This document shows, piece after piece, positions 1 through 11,221 of a DNA stretch of 64,000 nt. Position 1 is the stretch's first letter. Each line of letters starts with the position of its first letter. The stretch covers positions 5,952,001 through 6,016,000 of the forward strand of contig JAHCVI010000001.1 of assembly GCA_019096155.1 (NCBI GenBank), in the 5' to 3' direction. Under the pieces are notes generated by a model, which saw only the letters and a program-made list of their open reading frames with translations, had not been told where the DNA came from and made no database searches. Position numbers and translations under genes: made by a program. The stretch comes from Staphylotrichum longicolle (Eukaryota; Ascomycota; Sordariomycetes; Sordariales; Chaetomiaceae).

Positions 1-204
1 AAAGACACCACAAGACGAGCAAGTAGCGTAAGACTGTTGACCGATTAAGCTTCCTAGCAATGGGGTATATGCCTCCTGGTACCTTTTCACCCCTGAAACG
101 CCAAATCTTTCCCTTCCACCTTTCCGGCAGGAGCTAAACGTACTCATACAAATCGACGATAAAATCAGGATACCAAAGAAATACACTGCTGAGGAGAGAA
201 CCTT
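1..204. other. short flank downstream of RBM5-like gene
   Basis: This is the edge of the window, beyond the stop codon of the RNA-binding protein gene. It probably holds that gene's 3' UTR. I see no other gene. Confidence 0.4.
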
Positions 205-3122
205 CTACATCCTCTCAAAACGCTCCCTCGCGCGATCTCTCGTCTTCTCAACAAACGCAGCAAAGTCACCCCTCGTATTCCTCGCCGCCTCCTCGCTCGC
301 ATCCCCCAGCTTGCCGCCCTCGGCACCCAGCCCCACGCCCGGCGCATACACCTCGGTCGAGATGGCCTCGGTCCTACCGCGCGCCTCGGGCGCCCAGCCC
401 TGCGCCTGTGGTCCAGCCCATCTTGGCCAGCATGCCGCGCGCCTGGACTTCTTCGCTGCCGGCTCTTCGCCCTGGTCGTCGGCCGTCTTGACGGGCTCCT
501 TGCGCTTCTCGGGAACGGCGGCACCAGCAGGCTGCCCGGCAGCGGTGGGCGGCGGCGTTGGCCTTTTTTCGGCTGCCCAAACGCCCTCCGACGTTCGAGC
601 GCGCGGTCGCGGTACTGGGGCTGCAAGAAGCGGACACGCTGCGCTTCCCAGCGCGTTTTGAACGCGGTCTCGGGCTCGACGATGTGCATCTTCTTGCCGA
701 GCGCCTTGAACTCGTCCGCCGCGCGCGCCCGGTTCTGCGGGTCCGCCAGCATGCGCTTGTGCAGCTCGCTCTGCTGCTCGTGCAGCCAGATGAGGCGGAC
801 GTCCTTGAAGACGCGCTTGCAGAGGGACGCAGCGCAGGCGGTCGAGGTCGGCGTAGGACTTGTAGACGGGCAGGCGCTCCGACTTGAGGCGCGGCGTCCG
901 GCGGACGACGAGGCGGGGTTCCTTGCCTCGAGCAACCAGCGCAGCGGCTGCTTTCTCCTTGACCTGGTCGTCCTGGAAGAAATGTGGGCGCGGCCTTCGT
1001 GCTCAATGAGCAGGTCGCTGCGGGTCTGGGGCCAGCCTCGATCGTTGATATGCGCCTGGCTGGGCGCCTCCCAGTTGCAGGTAAGACACGCCAGCGCGTC
1101 CCAGTCGGCGTAGGAGAGGTACTGATCGCCCACTTGAGGGGCGACCGGCCCGTCTGGCAAAGTATCGTCGGCCTCTCGAGGTGTGGGGACCACAGGCAAT
1201 CTGACCTCCTCTGTTGTTTGCACGGCGGGCGCGCCTGCGTCTGCCGCCGGCTTGGCGCCGTGCAACTGTGCTGACGCCTTTGTCCACAACTGGATCTGAG
1301 GCGTCATGGCGATTTTGGCGGCAAGGGCGGGCTCTTTAGCGTTCTTGACCTTTTTGAAAGGCTTCGCCCCGGACTTTGTGACCTCATCGCTGCCGCCCGG
1401 CTTTTCGGGACTCGGAGCGTCGGGGAGGGGGGCAGTCGAGACGACGTGCGCACTGGGGTAGGCGCGTTCATCCCAGTACCTGAGGCGCACAGCAGGGTTG
1501 TAAATGGGGGTGAACGAGAATTCCTGGTTCTCGGTCGCCGGCTCGTCAAAGTCTGGGATGAAAACGCCGGTATGGATAAAGCCGACGACGACAGGCTTCG
1601 ACGCAATGGTAAACCTTGTGGATGCTCGAAACTTTGCGACTGCGGAAACTGCGTCCTCGACCGTTGCAAACTCGGCGAACCCGTATCTCCAGGACTCATT
1701 GGTCTTCCGGTCACGCATCAGAAAAACGCGACGAAGGGAACCGGGCTTGGCTCCAAGACCGACGGTGCTGTTGACGGGAGCTGTCGATTTCAGTTTGTTG
1801 CTGGTGGTAGGAGTCTCTTTTGCGCGTTCCTGTTGCTCGACAAACAACTTCATGACGCCTCTGGCGAGAACTTCTTCGGTCACGGATCCTTCAAGATCCC
1901 GGACGACGATGTACTGAGAAGGGGTCTGTTGAGGGCACTCGTCCGTCTCGCCAGTCAAAAAGGGGCCGGAAGCGGCGTAGTCATCTTCTGCTCAGGTCAG
2001 TAAAGGTTGGAAATTGAGGTCTCGATCGTCCTTACCAGGTCGCTCAGCTTTACATTTGAAACACACGGCTCGGTGGGGGTAGTTGATGACACCGCACTTG
2101 ACTGGTCAGCAATGGCAATGCGTGTGCTTGGGAGTAGTGCATACATTGGAGCAGTCCCAGCCGTCATCTTCTCTTCGCGAGTCACGAGATGAGTCCATCT
2201 CGTCGCGATGGCCTGGGAAGCTCACGCCGACGGTGATGGGCTCGGAATCGAGGCCGCGAGAATGCTCAAGAGGAAAAGAGACATCGGGGTAGTATCGGTC
2301 ATAAAAGTACTCGGCATCAGATCGACGGTGGAATTCGACAAACGCGGTGCGATGACCTGACAGGGATCAGTGACCGAACGTCATTGACAGATGAGGAGTG
2401 ATGGAGGTAGCGTACCATTGTGGTCAGAGCGGACCCGAGCAACTCTCACCTGATCACTCGAGAAATGGCGGTCTCGGGTAACATAGTCGAGGCCATAGAG
2501 GATGTCACGCTCGGTGGCATCCTCAGGAAGGCCGTCTAGAACAACGGCCTTCCCCGAGCCGCCAGGTTGTCGGCGATCCAGGACATGTCCGTCATGATGA
2601 GTACCATGGCCTCGATGTCCGCCAGACCCCCGAAAGCGGTGCTGATGGCCACGGCCTGCGCGCCCCGGCTGTGACCCGTGCGAATATCCGACATCACGAT
2701 CCGGGTAAGGCGCGTTGTCGGAAGCACCAGAGTCAAGGCGATGGCTTGTGGTGCTATTGTGGCCAGTGTAGTAGCGGTCTCTTGCCATGCGGTGATAATC
2801 TTGGTCGGTCCCAGGATGACCGTCGGCGCCCTCGTCGTCGTCGTAGTTCAGATCTCTTGGGGGACCTGGGGGATCTTTTGCAGCGAGAGGCGCAACCGCG
2901 CAAAGTTAGCCATTTCCAGCTCGACCAACAACCGTAACACTCAGAGAATGCTATCGCCAAGGCTCATCGTGTGGGTTTAGTAGTACCCTTCCTCGACCGG
3001 TGGTAATCGCCATCTCTGTCGTCGGACCGCCGCGCATGTGGGCTGCGGCTGCGGTGGTCGCGGTGTTGGTTGTGGTAGCCTTCGCTCTCGCGCCACGAGG
3101 CGCGATGGCCGCTTTGGTCCAT
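205..3122 (-). CDS. RBM5/RBM10-like RNA-binding protein (RRM, RanBP2 Zn finger, RRM, C2H2, G-patch); frame broken
   Basis: Likely nuclear pre-mRNA splicing regulator of the RBM5/10 family. Exons on the minus strand: 3122-2987, 2865-2416, 2356-2145, 2096-2036, 1987-205, all GT-AG. Domains in order: Arg/Asp/His-rich start; RRM1 (AVVLDGL and RTAFVEF as RNP2 and RNP1); a RanBP2 zinc finger WDCSNC...CFKC, formed only when the 48-nt intron 2144-2097 is removed; RRM2 (YIVVRDL, WRYGFAEF); a C2H2 finger ending KRVFKDVRLIWLHEQQSELH; the YRDRALERRRAFG motif; and a G-patch (GMLAKMGWTTGAGLG) close to the C-terminus, which ends ...ARERFERM. The last exon needs five single-base corrections (near 984, 827, 565, 434 and 382) to join these motifs; the corrected protein would be about 880 residues. 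ATG at 3122 was chosen because it opens the first exon that splices in phase. Family is certain; the frame breaks are either sequence errors or decay. Confidence 0.82.
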
Positions 3123-3937
3123 CAGAGCGAGCTCCCGCGAGGAAAAATAAAAAGCAAAGAGTAAAGACGGCGTAACAAAGAGAAGCCAAACTCAAAAAAT
3201 ATGATTGTTCGTCTACCCGGAAGTGGATTGACGACCGCAGGCAGTGCAGCCGCTCGCAAGTGAAGCGACTCGAAGCCCGAGATGCAAATCAATTCAACGT
3301 TTGTTCGCAGAGAGCAAGCTCACCAGGCCAACAAGGTGGTTTGGGTGGTGTCAACCGACGTCAACTGCGGGACGGGTGTCTGCCGGACCTTTGCCGGACA
3401 CAAAGCCACAGTGCGATCTTAACCCGATAACGGTGCTGAACTGGAGGGGCACCCGCTGTGGATTCTTGGTCGATGACTGTAACTTCTCTCGCTCACTAGA
3501 AACTGAGAGTGATGGATGGATGCGACAGACGAAACAAGCTCATGTGAATGTTTTGTTTTGTTTTTGCTTTTCCAGTTTCAAAGAGACGAGGAAGACTTTG
3601 AGAGTTTACGACCTTTGAAGCCCTGCTGAGCCCTCGGACCCCCACTCAAACACTCTCTCCACCACTCACTTTCACAACTGCAACCTCGATATCGAGATCA
3701 ACGACAGCGGCTTGAGTCCCGCAGATCAGATCAGACATTGAGGTTGAGGAACGGTACGGAGCAGATTAGTAAGTTTGATGCACCTGCGTCCGCAACTTGA
3801 ACCTCGACTGAGCTGCGTCAACAGACACTGTGCAACAGCCAAGCACACTTTCCTCGCACAACGCGCCCTCCCCACCCTGAGCCCCTGAGCCAACACCATC
3901 CTCTTTGTTTACTTCCCTTTACCCAACGACCTCCGTC
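3123..3937. other. divergent promoter region, RBM5-like / MoaE
   Basis: 815 bases between two head-to-head genes. It should hold both promoters and 5' UTRs. Short CT-rich runs occur near 3640-3680 and 3880-3930. I see no additional gene. Confidence 0.5.
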
Positions 3938-4503
3938 ATGGCCACCCAAGACACCGTCGACCCCCAAGACTCCTCCCTCACCCAAGACGGCTGCTACGTC
4001 GCCCTGACCGACGGCCCCCTCAACCTCCAATCCATCACCGACCGCGTCCGCTCCCCGCAAGCCGGCGCCATCGTTCTCTTTGCCGGTCCGTCACGCTTAA
4101 TTCCCTCCCCCCTTTCCCCCCGCCTCATATTGACACCATCCCTTTACCATACCCGCAGGCACAACCCGCGACTCCTTCAACGGCCAACCCGTCAAGGAGC
4201 TCCAATACACGGCCTACCGCCGCTGGCCCTGCGCAGCATGCTCGACATCGCCACGGCCCTCAAGGCCAAGCACGGCCTCAAGGGCGTCGCCATGGTCCAC
4301 CGGCTCGGCGTGGTGCCCATCGGCGAGGAGAGCATCCTGATCGCCGTCTCGAGCCCGCACCGGCAGGCGGCCTGGCGCGCCGGCGAGGAGCGCTCGAGGA
4401 GTGCAAGGCCCGCGTCGAGGTGTGGAAGCGCGAGGAGTTTGAGGGCGGGGAGGGGGTGTGGCGGGCGAATCGGGATGGGGTGAAGGGGGAGAGGGTTGGG
4501 TAA
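3938..4503 (+). CDS. cnxH: molybdopterin synthase catalytic (large) subunit, MoaE/MOCS2B family; two frame breaks
   Basis: MoaE-type subunit that, with the thiocarboxylated small subunit, converts precursor Z into molybdopterin in the cytosol; needed for nitrate reductase and other Mo enzymes. Exon 1 is 3938-4085, the intron 4086-4158 and exon 2 4159-4503. Diagnostic segments are the early AGAIVLFAG, then TTRDSFNGQPVKELQYTAY, LALRSMLDIA, AMVHRLGVVPIGEESILIAV, SSPHRQAAWRAGEE and ECKARVEVWKREEF, which hold the Lys residues used by the family. The three C-terminal blocks lie in three frames. One base appears to be missing near 4218 (TAY to PLAL) and another near 4390 (GEE to ALEECK). With both added the product is 164 residues, a normal MoaE length. 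ATG 3938 directly precedes the conserved N-terminus. Naming as cnxH follows the Aspergillus convention. Confidence 0.85.
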
Positions 4504-5323
4504 ACACCTTGAGGTCAAGTGCGGGAGGGAGTGCGTGCTCGGTATGTGCTATGATTGATGATTATATGGAAGGGGTTTTCTTTTCCCCCTTTGTTATGGT
4601 TGAGGTGTCGGTGAGGCAATGAGAGTATGGTTAGCATATCTCTAGCACCGCGAGTAGACAGTGGGCAAGTGTCTGTTTATGTTGAGACGAGGACGCCACA
4701 AAACAGATGCGCAAGTTAGCCAGTCCCATCCTATCCAACCATCGGCTCCATGCTTTGGTGCAAGGGCGCCAGAGAGCACTATTTCATTTCAGTTTAGAAG
4801 CTGCTACGTAGAAAGCCCACCAGAGGCCCCTTTTCACATCACTCTCCCGGCACTCAGTTGAGACCAGGGGGACCTCTGTCATTACCTCAATCATAAAAAC
4901 GGCCTAGAGGAGATTCGATTTGCGTGAGACATTCCTCCATGAACCACCACTACCTCCCAGCCCCAATGACTCGAAGTGCTGGCATCGCTTTTTCGCAGGC
5001 GCTTCTTTCCTCTGTGCCGGCTAGTCTGGCCCGGGGAGAGAGAGAGAAACAAGACTCCGAACCAGCCTGCTAACAAGTCTCGGCTACAGAAACACCCTAA
5101 ACACTCAAGAGTTGAAACTCCCAACACCACTGCTGATACAGCTCGCTGACTTTGCCCGAACAAGAACACAATCCAACACCCACGAGCAAAAAAGAGAAAA
5201 CATCCAAAACTTGAGCCCGTTCCATAGTGCCCGCTGACCAACTGCAAAAGATAAAAGACCCCAGCCCCATTAAAACTCCCAGACTCCTACCCAATTATGA
5301 CCCAGACCATACCCTTCATCACA
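4504..5323. other. convergent intergenic region MoaE / OPT transporter
   Basis: 820 bases between convergent stop codons, so probably 3' UTRs and terminators of both genes. I see no coding pattern. Confidence 0.45.
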
Positions 5324-7921
5324 TCACGGCCACGTGCTCGGCCCAAACGTCTCCCCCGGCGCCATGGGCTTCTGCACCGCCTTGCTGAGCATATCCAGCG
5401 TGCTCAGCGCGCTGGTATTCCCAAACCACCTCGGCGCCTCCGTGCCGCTGAGGTAGAGCGCAAAGAAGATGACGAGCGTCGAGAGGATCAGCCCGCAGTC
5501 GAGGGCCGACGACGTGACATAGTTGTACTGCAGCCACCAGCCCGTCTTGCGCCGGCGGATGAAAAAGTTGAAGATGGTTCCCACGATGCCCCAGCAGTAG
5601 TAGATAAAGACGGTGGCGGGGGGCATCATGCCCGACCCGCCAAAGATGAGCGGCATGTTGACGTAGCGCCAGAAGCCGCGCCGGTACCGCCGCGCGAGGA
5701 ACCAGGTGATGATCGGGGCGACGGCGCCGACGAGCCAGAACCACTGCAGCGAGCTGTAGAGGGCGTCGCCCGAGAACATTCGTGCCGGGCCAATGGCACC
5801 CCAGATGATGGAGGCCGTGTAGAAGACGCGAGCGCTGGGGCAATTCCATTGGTGGATTTGCGTCTCGGAGCAAACGTCGGGGATGGTGGCGAGGGCCCAG
5901 TTCATGACGGCGATCTGGACGATGGCGGACCAGATGGATGCGAGCAGCTGGGACCAGAACATGACGCGGGGAGGGACCTTCATGTAATGGCCAAGCTTGA
6001 GATCCTGGATGAAATAGAGAGCCTGCGACATGCAGAGGTAGCCGTAGTTCTTGAACATCATCATCGCGAGGGGGCGACCGGGGAGCATGTAGCCGACGAT
6101 GAACTCGGTGAGCACGTTTAGGCCCAGCTGGATGTTGGTGATTGCCTGAACGATGCCGATGGGGATTGTCCAAACCATCGGGATCAGGATGCAGACGATG
6201 TACGCCCACCACGGGAAGTTGGTGTCCCAGGCGCAGACGACGGCGAAGGACAACCCGAGCATGATGACGAACAGCAGCAGGTACCACCAGTCCTCGGCAT
6301 CTCGGTACTTCTTCATCAGCCGCATATGCACATCGTCTTCCTGGGACCGGGCCAGCTTCCATCGCGTCCAGATTTCCGGGCCGTGGTAAAATGCGACATG
6401 GGTGATGACGGCAGCAGTGGCGGCGAAGGAGAGACCGTAGGCGAGCGCGAACTGAGTCGGAAGGTACAACGGCGAATAAGCGTTGTACTTGGCCTCGTCA
6501 AAGTGCAGGTTTTCGTTGAGAATGGCCGAGACGTTGTACTGGTGGCCAGTGTTGTCGAAGGCATGGGAGTTCTGGACGGGCAAGTATGCCGCATACCACA
6601 TGCCCGAGTAGTGAATGCCGAGCGAAATGATGACGAAGAAGATGGTGATGCCTCCCAGCACATTGACGATGGCGTGAAAGGGAGGAATGAGAGGGGACAT
6701 GAGATACGCGGTGATGATGCTCCAGTCCTGTGAAAGGTCAGCAATGCTCTTGCTCGGATCGCAACATCCATCCTTACAAAAGTTAGCGGGAACAAGCCAT
6801 AGCCGCTGTAGCCACCAAACAGCTGGTTGACGATGACATTTTCGGGCCAGATCCAGGTGAGCCAGCAAAACCACGACAGGCCCTGGAAAAGGTAGCCGGG
6901 GAACCAGTACCACAAGAACGAGCCGGCAAAGACGAGCATGAACCACTTGTAGCGGCTGATGCTCCAGCCGTTCGCTCGCGCGGGATCCGTGGGCGAGTGG
7001 TCGTGGAGGGTGTAGAAGAGGGCACAGTTGACCAGATCGGTCGGCCAGATCATGGCGGCAGGCCAGACAAGGAACCGCCTTGCCAACCCAGCCAGACCAT
7101 AGCCCGTGCAGAGCGTCGTGATGCCAAACATGATCTGCCACAGCCACCCAAAGTCCTGGTTTACCACATCCGCTGTGCGATGATCACATCGGTGGCATAC
7201 AACGCTCCTCCGCCATAAGCAGCCCTGGCAGAAAAGTCAGCAACCACTCACGACACATCAGGGTGTCGACCTACATTGGACATGACCACGATGATGACGT
7301 GCTCCTTGAAGTTGAATGGCCCCGGCCTGAAGTTGAACTTGAGACCCCAGACATTGAAAACACGGTCGGGGAATATCAAGTCCCAGAGCAGCCCCAAGGG
7401 ATAAGCAATCAGCTGGATGACGAAAGTCGTGAGGGCAATGCCTGGATTCCTGAGCGACAGCAGCATGTTGACCGCGGATCCAATTGTGCACAGGGTCATG
7501 CCGATTGTCCATGCTCGTATCGTGTTCACCGGCATATCGACGTCGAAGTTCCGGACCGATGCTCGCACCTGAAGAGAGGCCGGTTGTCAGAATACATGTT
7601 TCTTTCCATCGCTCAAACCCCAATCAATGCGCGCTGAACCGATGCGCAGCACAAACATCAAAATCTCACTTCTGGATATGGCGAATTGTCCTCGGCGAGG
7701 ATCTGTTCGATTTCGGCTCCCTTTTCGACATTGTCTGTGTTCAGCGCAATGTCGACCTCCTCCAGCTCGTCCAACGGTAGGTTTGGGTCGAATCGATGCA
7801 TCTTTTCGAACTGCTTCAGCGACGCGAAACCGGTCGAGTCCCCTTCCAACGATCCCTCCATATCCGGCACCACTTCATCCTCCCGCCGCCGCCGGAGGGA
7901 CCTGAGGAACCCCATCGCCAT
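5324..7921 (-). CDS. oligopeptide transporter, OPT family
   Basis: Proton-coupled membrane transporter for small peptides (or peptide-like substrates) of the OPT superfamily. Exons are 7921-7670, 7568-7275, 7224-6778 and 6727-5324; introns are 101, 50 and 50 nt, and the last two carry TTGCTGAC branch points. Family motifs: EDNSPYPEVRASV early, split by intron 1; MPVNTIRAW; the LRNPGIALTTFVIQ (NPG) motif; LYATD; WLWQIMFG; and GHYMKVPPRVMFWSQL, the KIPPR motif with Val. Hydrophobic helices alternate throughout to the C-terminus at GPSTWP. As sequenced the gene has no stop and would give 798 residues. About 17 codons at the start of exon 3 (7223-7170) read in the wrong frame, and a neighbouring frame restores AAYGGGALYATDVIIAQR. 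The OPT assignment is firm; the substrate is not known. Confidence 0.88.
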
Positions 7922-10762
7922 TTTCCCAGCCTTTTATTGTTCGGGCCGCGGGAGGCTGGGCCCGCTCGATGCTGTTCGGCGTGACGCGGCCGCGGTGCGG
8001 TGCGGTAGAAAGCGTTCGATCGCGTTTCGCAGTCGTCGGTGCACGTTGTCGTCGTCCAATGTTGGATGGCGTTGGCTGCAGAACTCGTGGCGTAAAAGAT
8101 GGAGGCGACGGGCGCTGGGCAGCTAAAGACAGGGGGGACGGTTAATGTTTGTTGAGCGTGGACATGGCTGTCCTGTGCCCTGCGCAGATCGCTGAGCGGG
8201 GGCTTGGGGTTGGGTTGACGGACTGGAATGCAAGACACCAAATGGGGGAGAGGCAGGAGAGGATCGAGGGAAGCTGGTGGGTTTTCAACGGCCGCTGCGG
8301 ATTTGGTGACGGGACGGCGGCGCTGGGCGATAAAGTCGCCTGAATTGCTGGGTCGGGTGCGCAGAGCCTAGAGGGCGCTGGTCGGGGACCACCTTGCTGG
8401 CGGACGGACAAGACGGGGTGGGAGGGGGGCCCTGTTTCTGGAAGCACGCAAGCCAGCCAGTATCGCGGAAGATGCAGCCCCCCAGCAACGTTAATTGCTC
8501 GACCTGCCTAAATTGGTCTGATGGCTGGACCATGGGTCGAGTTCCCGATGGGATGGCAGGGATCGAAGCGGGGGCTGGCTGCCCAGAGGTCTGGGGCGCA
8601 GGCACACCGTTTGCCTGCCCGTTGGCCATATCATGATCCATCCGAACCATCCCCCACGATGATGTGATAAGGCCAATGCGCGCAACACAGGGCCCTGGCG
8701 CAGGGGAGCATTTCACCGGCCTCATTGCCGCAGAGGAAAATCCAAGAACGTGGTCCCCCCGCCACATGTGCTGGGCCCAAGGTGCCTCAGCAGACGTTCA
8801 GCTGGATAACGGTACATCACTCGTCCGTAAACGGCGGCAAAACGCCTCCGCATGCGCTTGGGAATGCTCGCCACCAGGGCCAGGGCTGGCACAGGGTGGA
8901 GTTGCTGCATGCCAATGTCTCGGCCAATGGCAGGGTCGCTCTGCCTTTCCAATATCAGCCCTTGATGCCTCTTATCGTCCGTCCCCATAAACCCGTTTGT
9001 CTGCAAAGAAGGTCTGATTTTGCTTGCTGCCGAGTCTCCGAAACTGGTGGATTCGTCGGCCCAAGATCGGCGTGTGGTGTTAGAATGAGAATCGCTCAGT
9101 AAACAGCGCCGAGCGCCTGGGTTCATTTCGTCGGAAGAGCACGAGATCGCGAAACCCAAGGGGCGGGTCTGCGGGGCTACAAGAGCCGGCCGATTTGATT
9201 CCCAAGCCTCCGTTTTGGTTGAGGCCCGGAGCCAAGGTCTGGGGTACCAGGTTCCGGAGCAAACAGGCCCGAATGCAAGCCGAGACGTCGCTTCGCCTGG
9301 GTGAGTTCGTCCACCGTTGCGTAACGGAGCTGTTCGGCTGTCAAACGACGAAAGCTGAATGGCGATATCCGCGAGAACCACGACGGTTCCAGCTTCAGTT
9401 GATGGGACGTCAAATGAGTTTTGAACTGGAAGCGGGGCAACTGGCGAACAGTTTTCCGTGCATTCTTCATTTTTGGAGAGTAGGCGGCACCTGCAATTGC
9501 CTCGCGGTCAAAGAGGAACCCGTTTCCTTTCCTCCTCGCAACTCGCCGTCGTCCCTGGTTCCTGCCTTTCAATCCTCAGTCTCACACGCAGCCTACCAAA
9601 ATGTCGTTCTCAGCCCTGAAGGCACAAATCTGACGGCCAGACAAACCAAACTCGGACCAATGCAGCCAAGGCCACACCATGCTACGCAACTGCTTCGGTC
9701 AACGAATCGAGACTCTTGGAGTTTCCCCAATCACCCGCCCTCGAACTTTTGGAGAGGAACGAGGTCTCTCTCCTTGACCCGAATGCCAGCATCAACCCGT
9801 CAACGAGCCGAGCCTTGCTTCGCGCGACTTGAGTCAAAGCTGTTGTTCCCCTGGTGGCCACTGCGACTCATCACAGCACATTCCCCCGTTTCGGAGAGGA
9901 CATCCATCAAACGAGAGAGTCCGTCGCAGCGGTTTCTAAACATCCCAGGTCCTGGTCTGTCTCAGTTGCTTGTGTCTACGAAGCATACTCCTCGTCGAAG
10001 CATCACTCTGCCTTCACAATCGCTAGCAGGGCTCTGTATTGTCACCTTGATTTCCAGTAGTGTTTTGAAGAAGATGGTGTTTCCACACCATCAGCAGCCA
10101 ATGTGATGGTGTCAGGGTCCCAGCTTCCTGGCCGCGGACTCGCCAAGCAGCGCAAACGGGACACGGGCCCCACGAAAATAGCAGCGCATAAATTGGGCTT
10201 CACCCCGGCTATTTGCAATATATTATTCCGCTACCACAGCGGACGCCATTGCCGGAGACACAAAGAGCTTGGTATTGGGCCCTGTTCTTTCGGCCCTGTT
10301 GTATGACATAGATCCCCCAGGGCACAGGGAAACAAGCATGGGGAAGAAGCAATCCGGTATAAGCGCTGGGATGACCACGTTGCCTGGTGAGACGGCAAAA
10401 CCCTCCAGCGTCCTCTGGACTCGACTCCGCGGTAGTCGACAGCGGACATCTGTAGAGCCCGGTCATCGCACTATCACGTCACGGCTGCCGAGCCGGACAC
10501 ATCAACGCCTCGAAGTGGGTGGCAATATATGTGGTCCAACCACGGTCACGCTGCTCGCTTAGATCGCTCACGCCGACTTATTGCTGAGAGCGGATGACCC
10601 GGAACTTGTGGAAATCTAGACCCAGCCACAAATGGCCGCACTCCTTTGGAGAGGCTGAATGCCGACTGTCATCCCTTCCCACAGCGGCACCGCATCAAAG
10701 CGATGGGGATTAAAAAGATGGATCGCAAAGACAGCGAAGCAAAAGGTAAGGGATTTCTTATG
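7922..10762. other. 2.8 kb upstream region of OPT gene, no recognisable gene
   Basis: The stretch includes the promoter side of the OPT transporter. Open frames of up to about 300 codons exist (for example 9195-10106 +) but their translations look like random composition: no family motif, no plausible splicing, and overlapping frames on both strands. Nothing else is supported. Confidence 0.4.
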
Positions 10763-10851
10763 GGCTTGGCCGGGGATTGAACCCGGGACCTCTCGCAACT
10801 TTGCTTTCGGGTGAACCCTAAGCGAGAATCATACCACTAGACCACCAAGCC
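10763..10851 (-). tRNA. tRNA-Pro(AGG) with anticodon-loop intron
   Basis: The minus strand folds as a complete tRNA. The acceptor stem GGCTTGG (5') pairs with CCAAGCC (3', 10763-10769). A D-arm contains GTCTAGTGGTATGA. The anticodon stem CTCGC/GCGAG encloses loop TTAGGG..T with anticodon AGG at 10819-10817. The T arm is CCGGG-TTCAATC-CCCGG. An 18-nt intron (about 10815-10798) sits after position 37, the usual place for nuclear tRNA introns removed by the Sen endonuclease. CCA is not encoded, as expected for eukaryotes. Confidence 0.95.
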
Positions 10852-11221
10852 AATCAGATGCTTTACTGAGTCGGCATTTGCATTATTATGCTCCAGAAGG
10901 CGACCGTCCCTCGCCGGAGGACGATGATGGGCGTGGCGTGAGGTGCAAGTGTAGCGGAGTGAGAGAATGCGGTGGTGCTTGTAGAACGGGGGAAGTGTGG
11001 GTGACATGTTCGCCAAATGTGAGTTTGCGACGGAAAACAGAATTCATTCAACAGTCTCCACGACCAAGGAACGCCAGCTATCTAACTTCCTTGTGGATAT
11101 TCAACATCAGGGCCAAGGCGAACGCGTTGAAGGAAGAACACAGAGATCCAGTTGACTCCGACACGACCCTTGCCCCCCAGTCCTTTCCCGGTTACAGTCT
11201 CGTGAGAACCTTGAGAACCAT
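10852..11221. other. spacer between subtilisin 3' end and tRNA-Pro
   Basis: 370 bases, probably holding the subtilisin 3' UTR and upstream sequence of the tRNA. I see nothing more. Confidence 0.4.

Noticed and set aside
205..1006. Programmed ribosomal frameshifting to explain the broken RBM5-like gene
   Set aside because: Five shifts of both signs, without slippery heptamers or pseudoknots and with similar breaks in unrelated genes, point to sequence error rather than recoding.
5297..6121. 274-codon open frame on the plus strand, antisense to the OPT transporter
   Set aside because: It is the mirror of a clearly real transporter exon. Its Arg/Asp/Glu/Pro composition is that of a shadow frame, and it lacks any domain.
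9195..10106. 303-codon plus-strand frame upstream of the OPT gene
   Set aside because: No family motif, no signal peptide or helices, random-looking composition and competing frames on the other strand.
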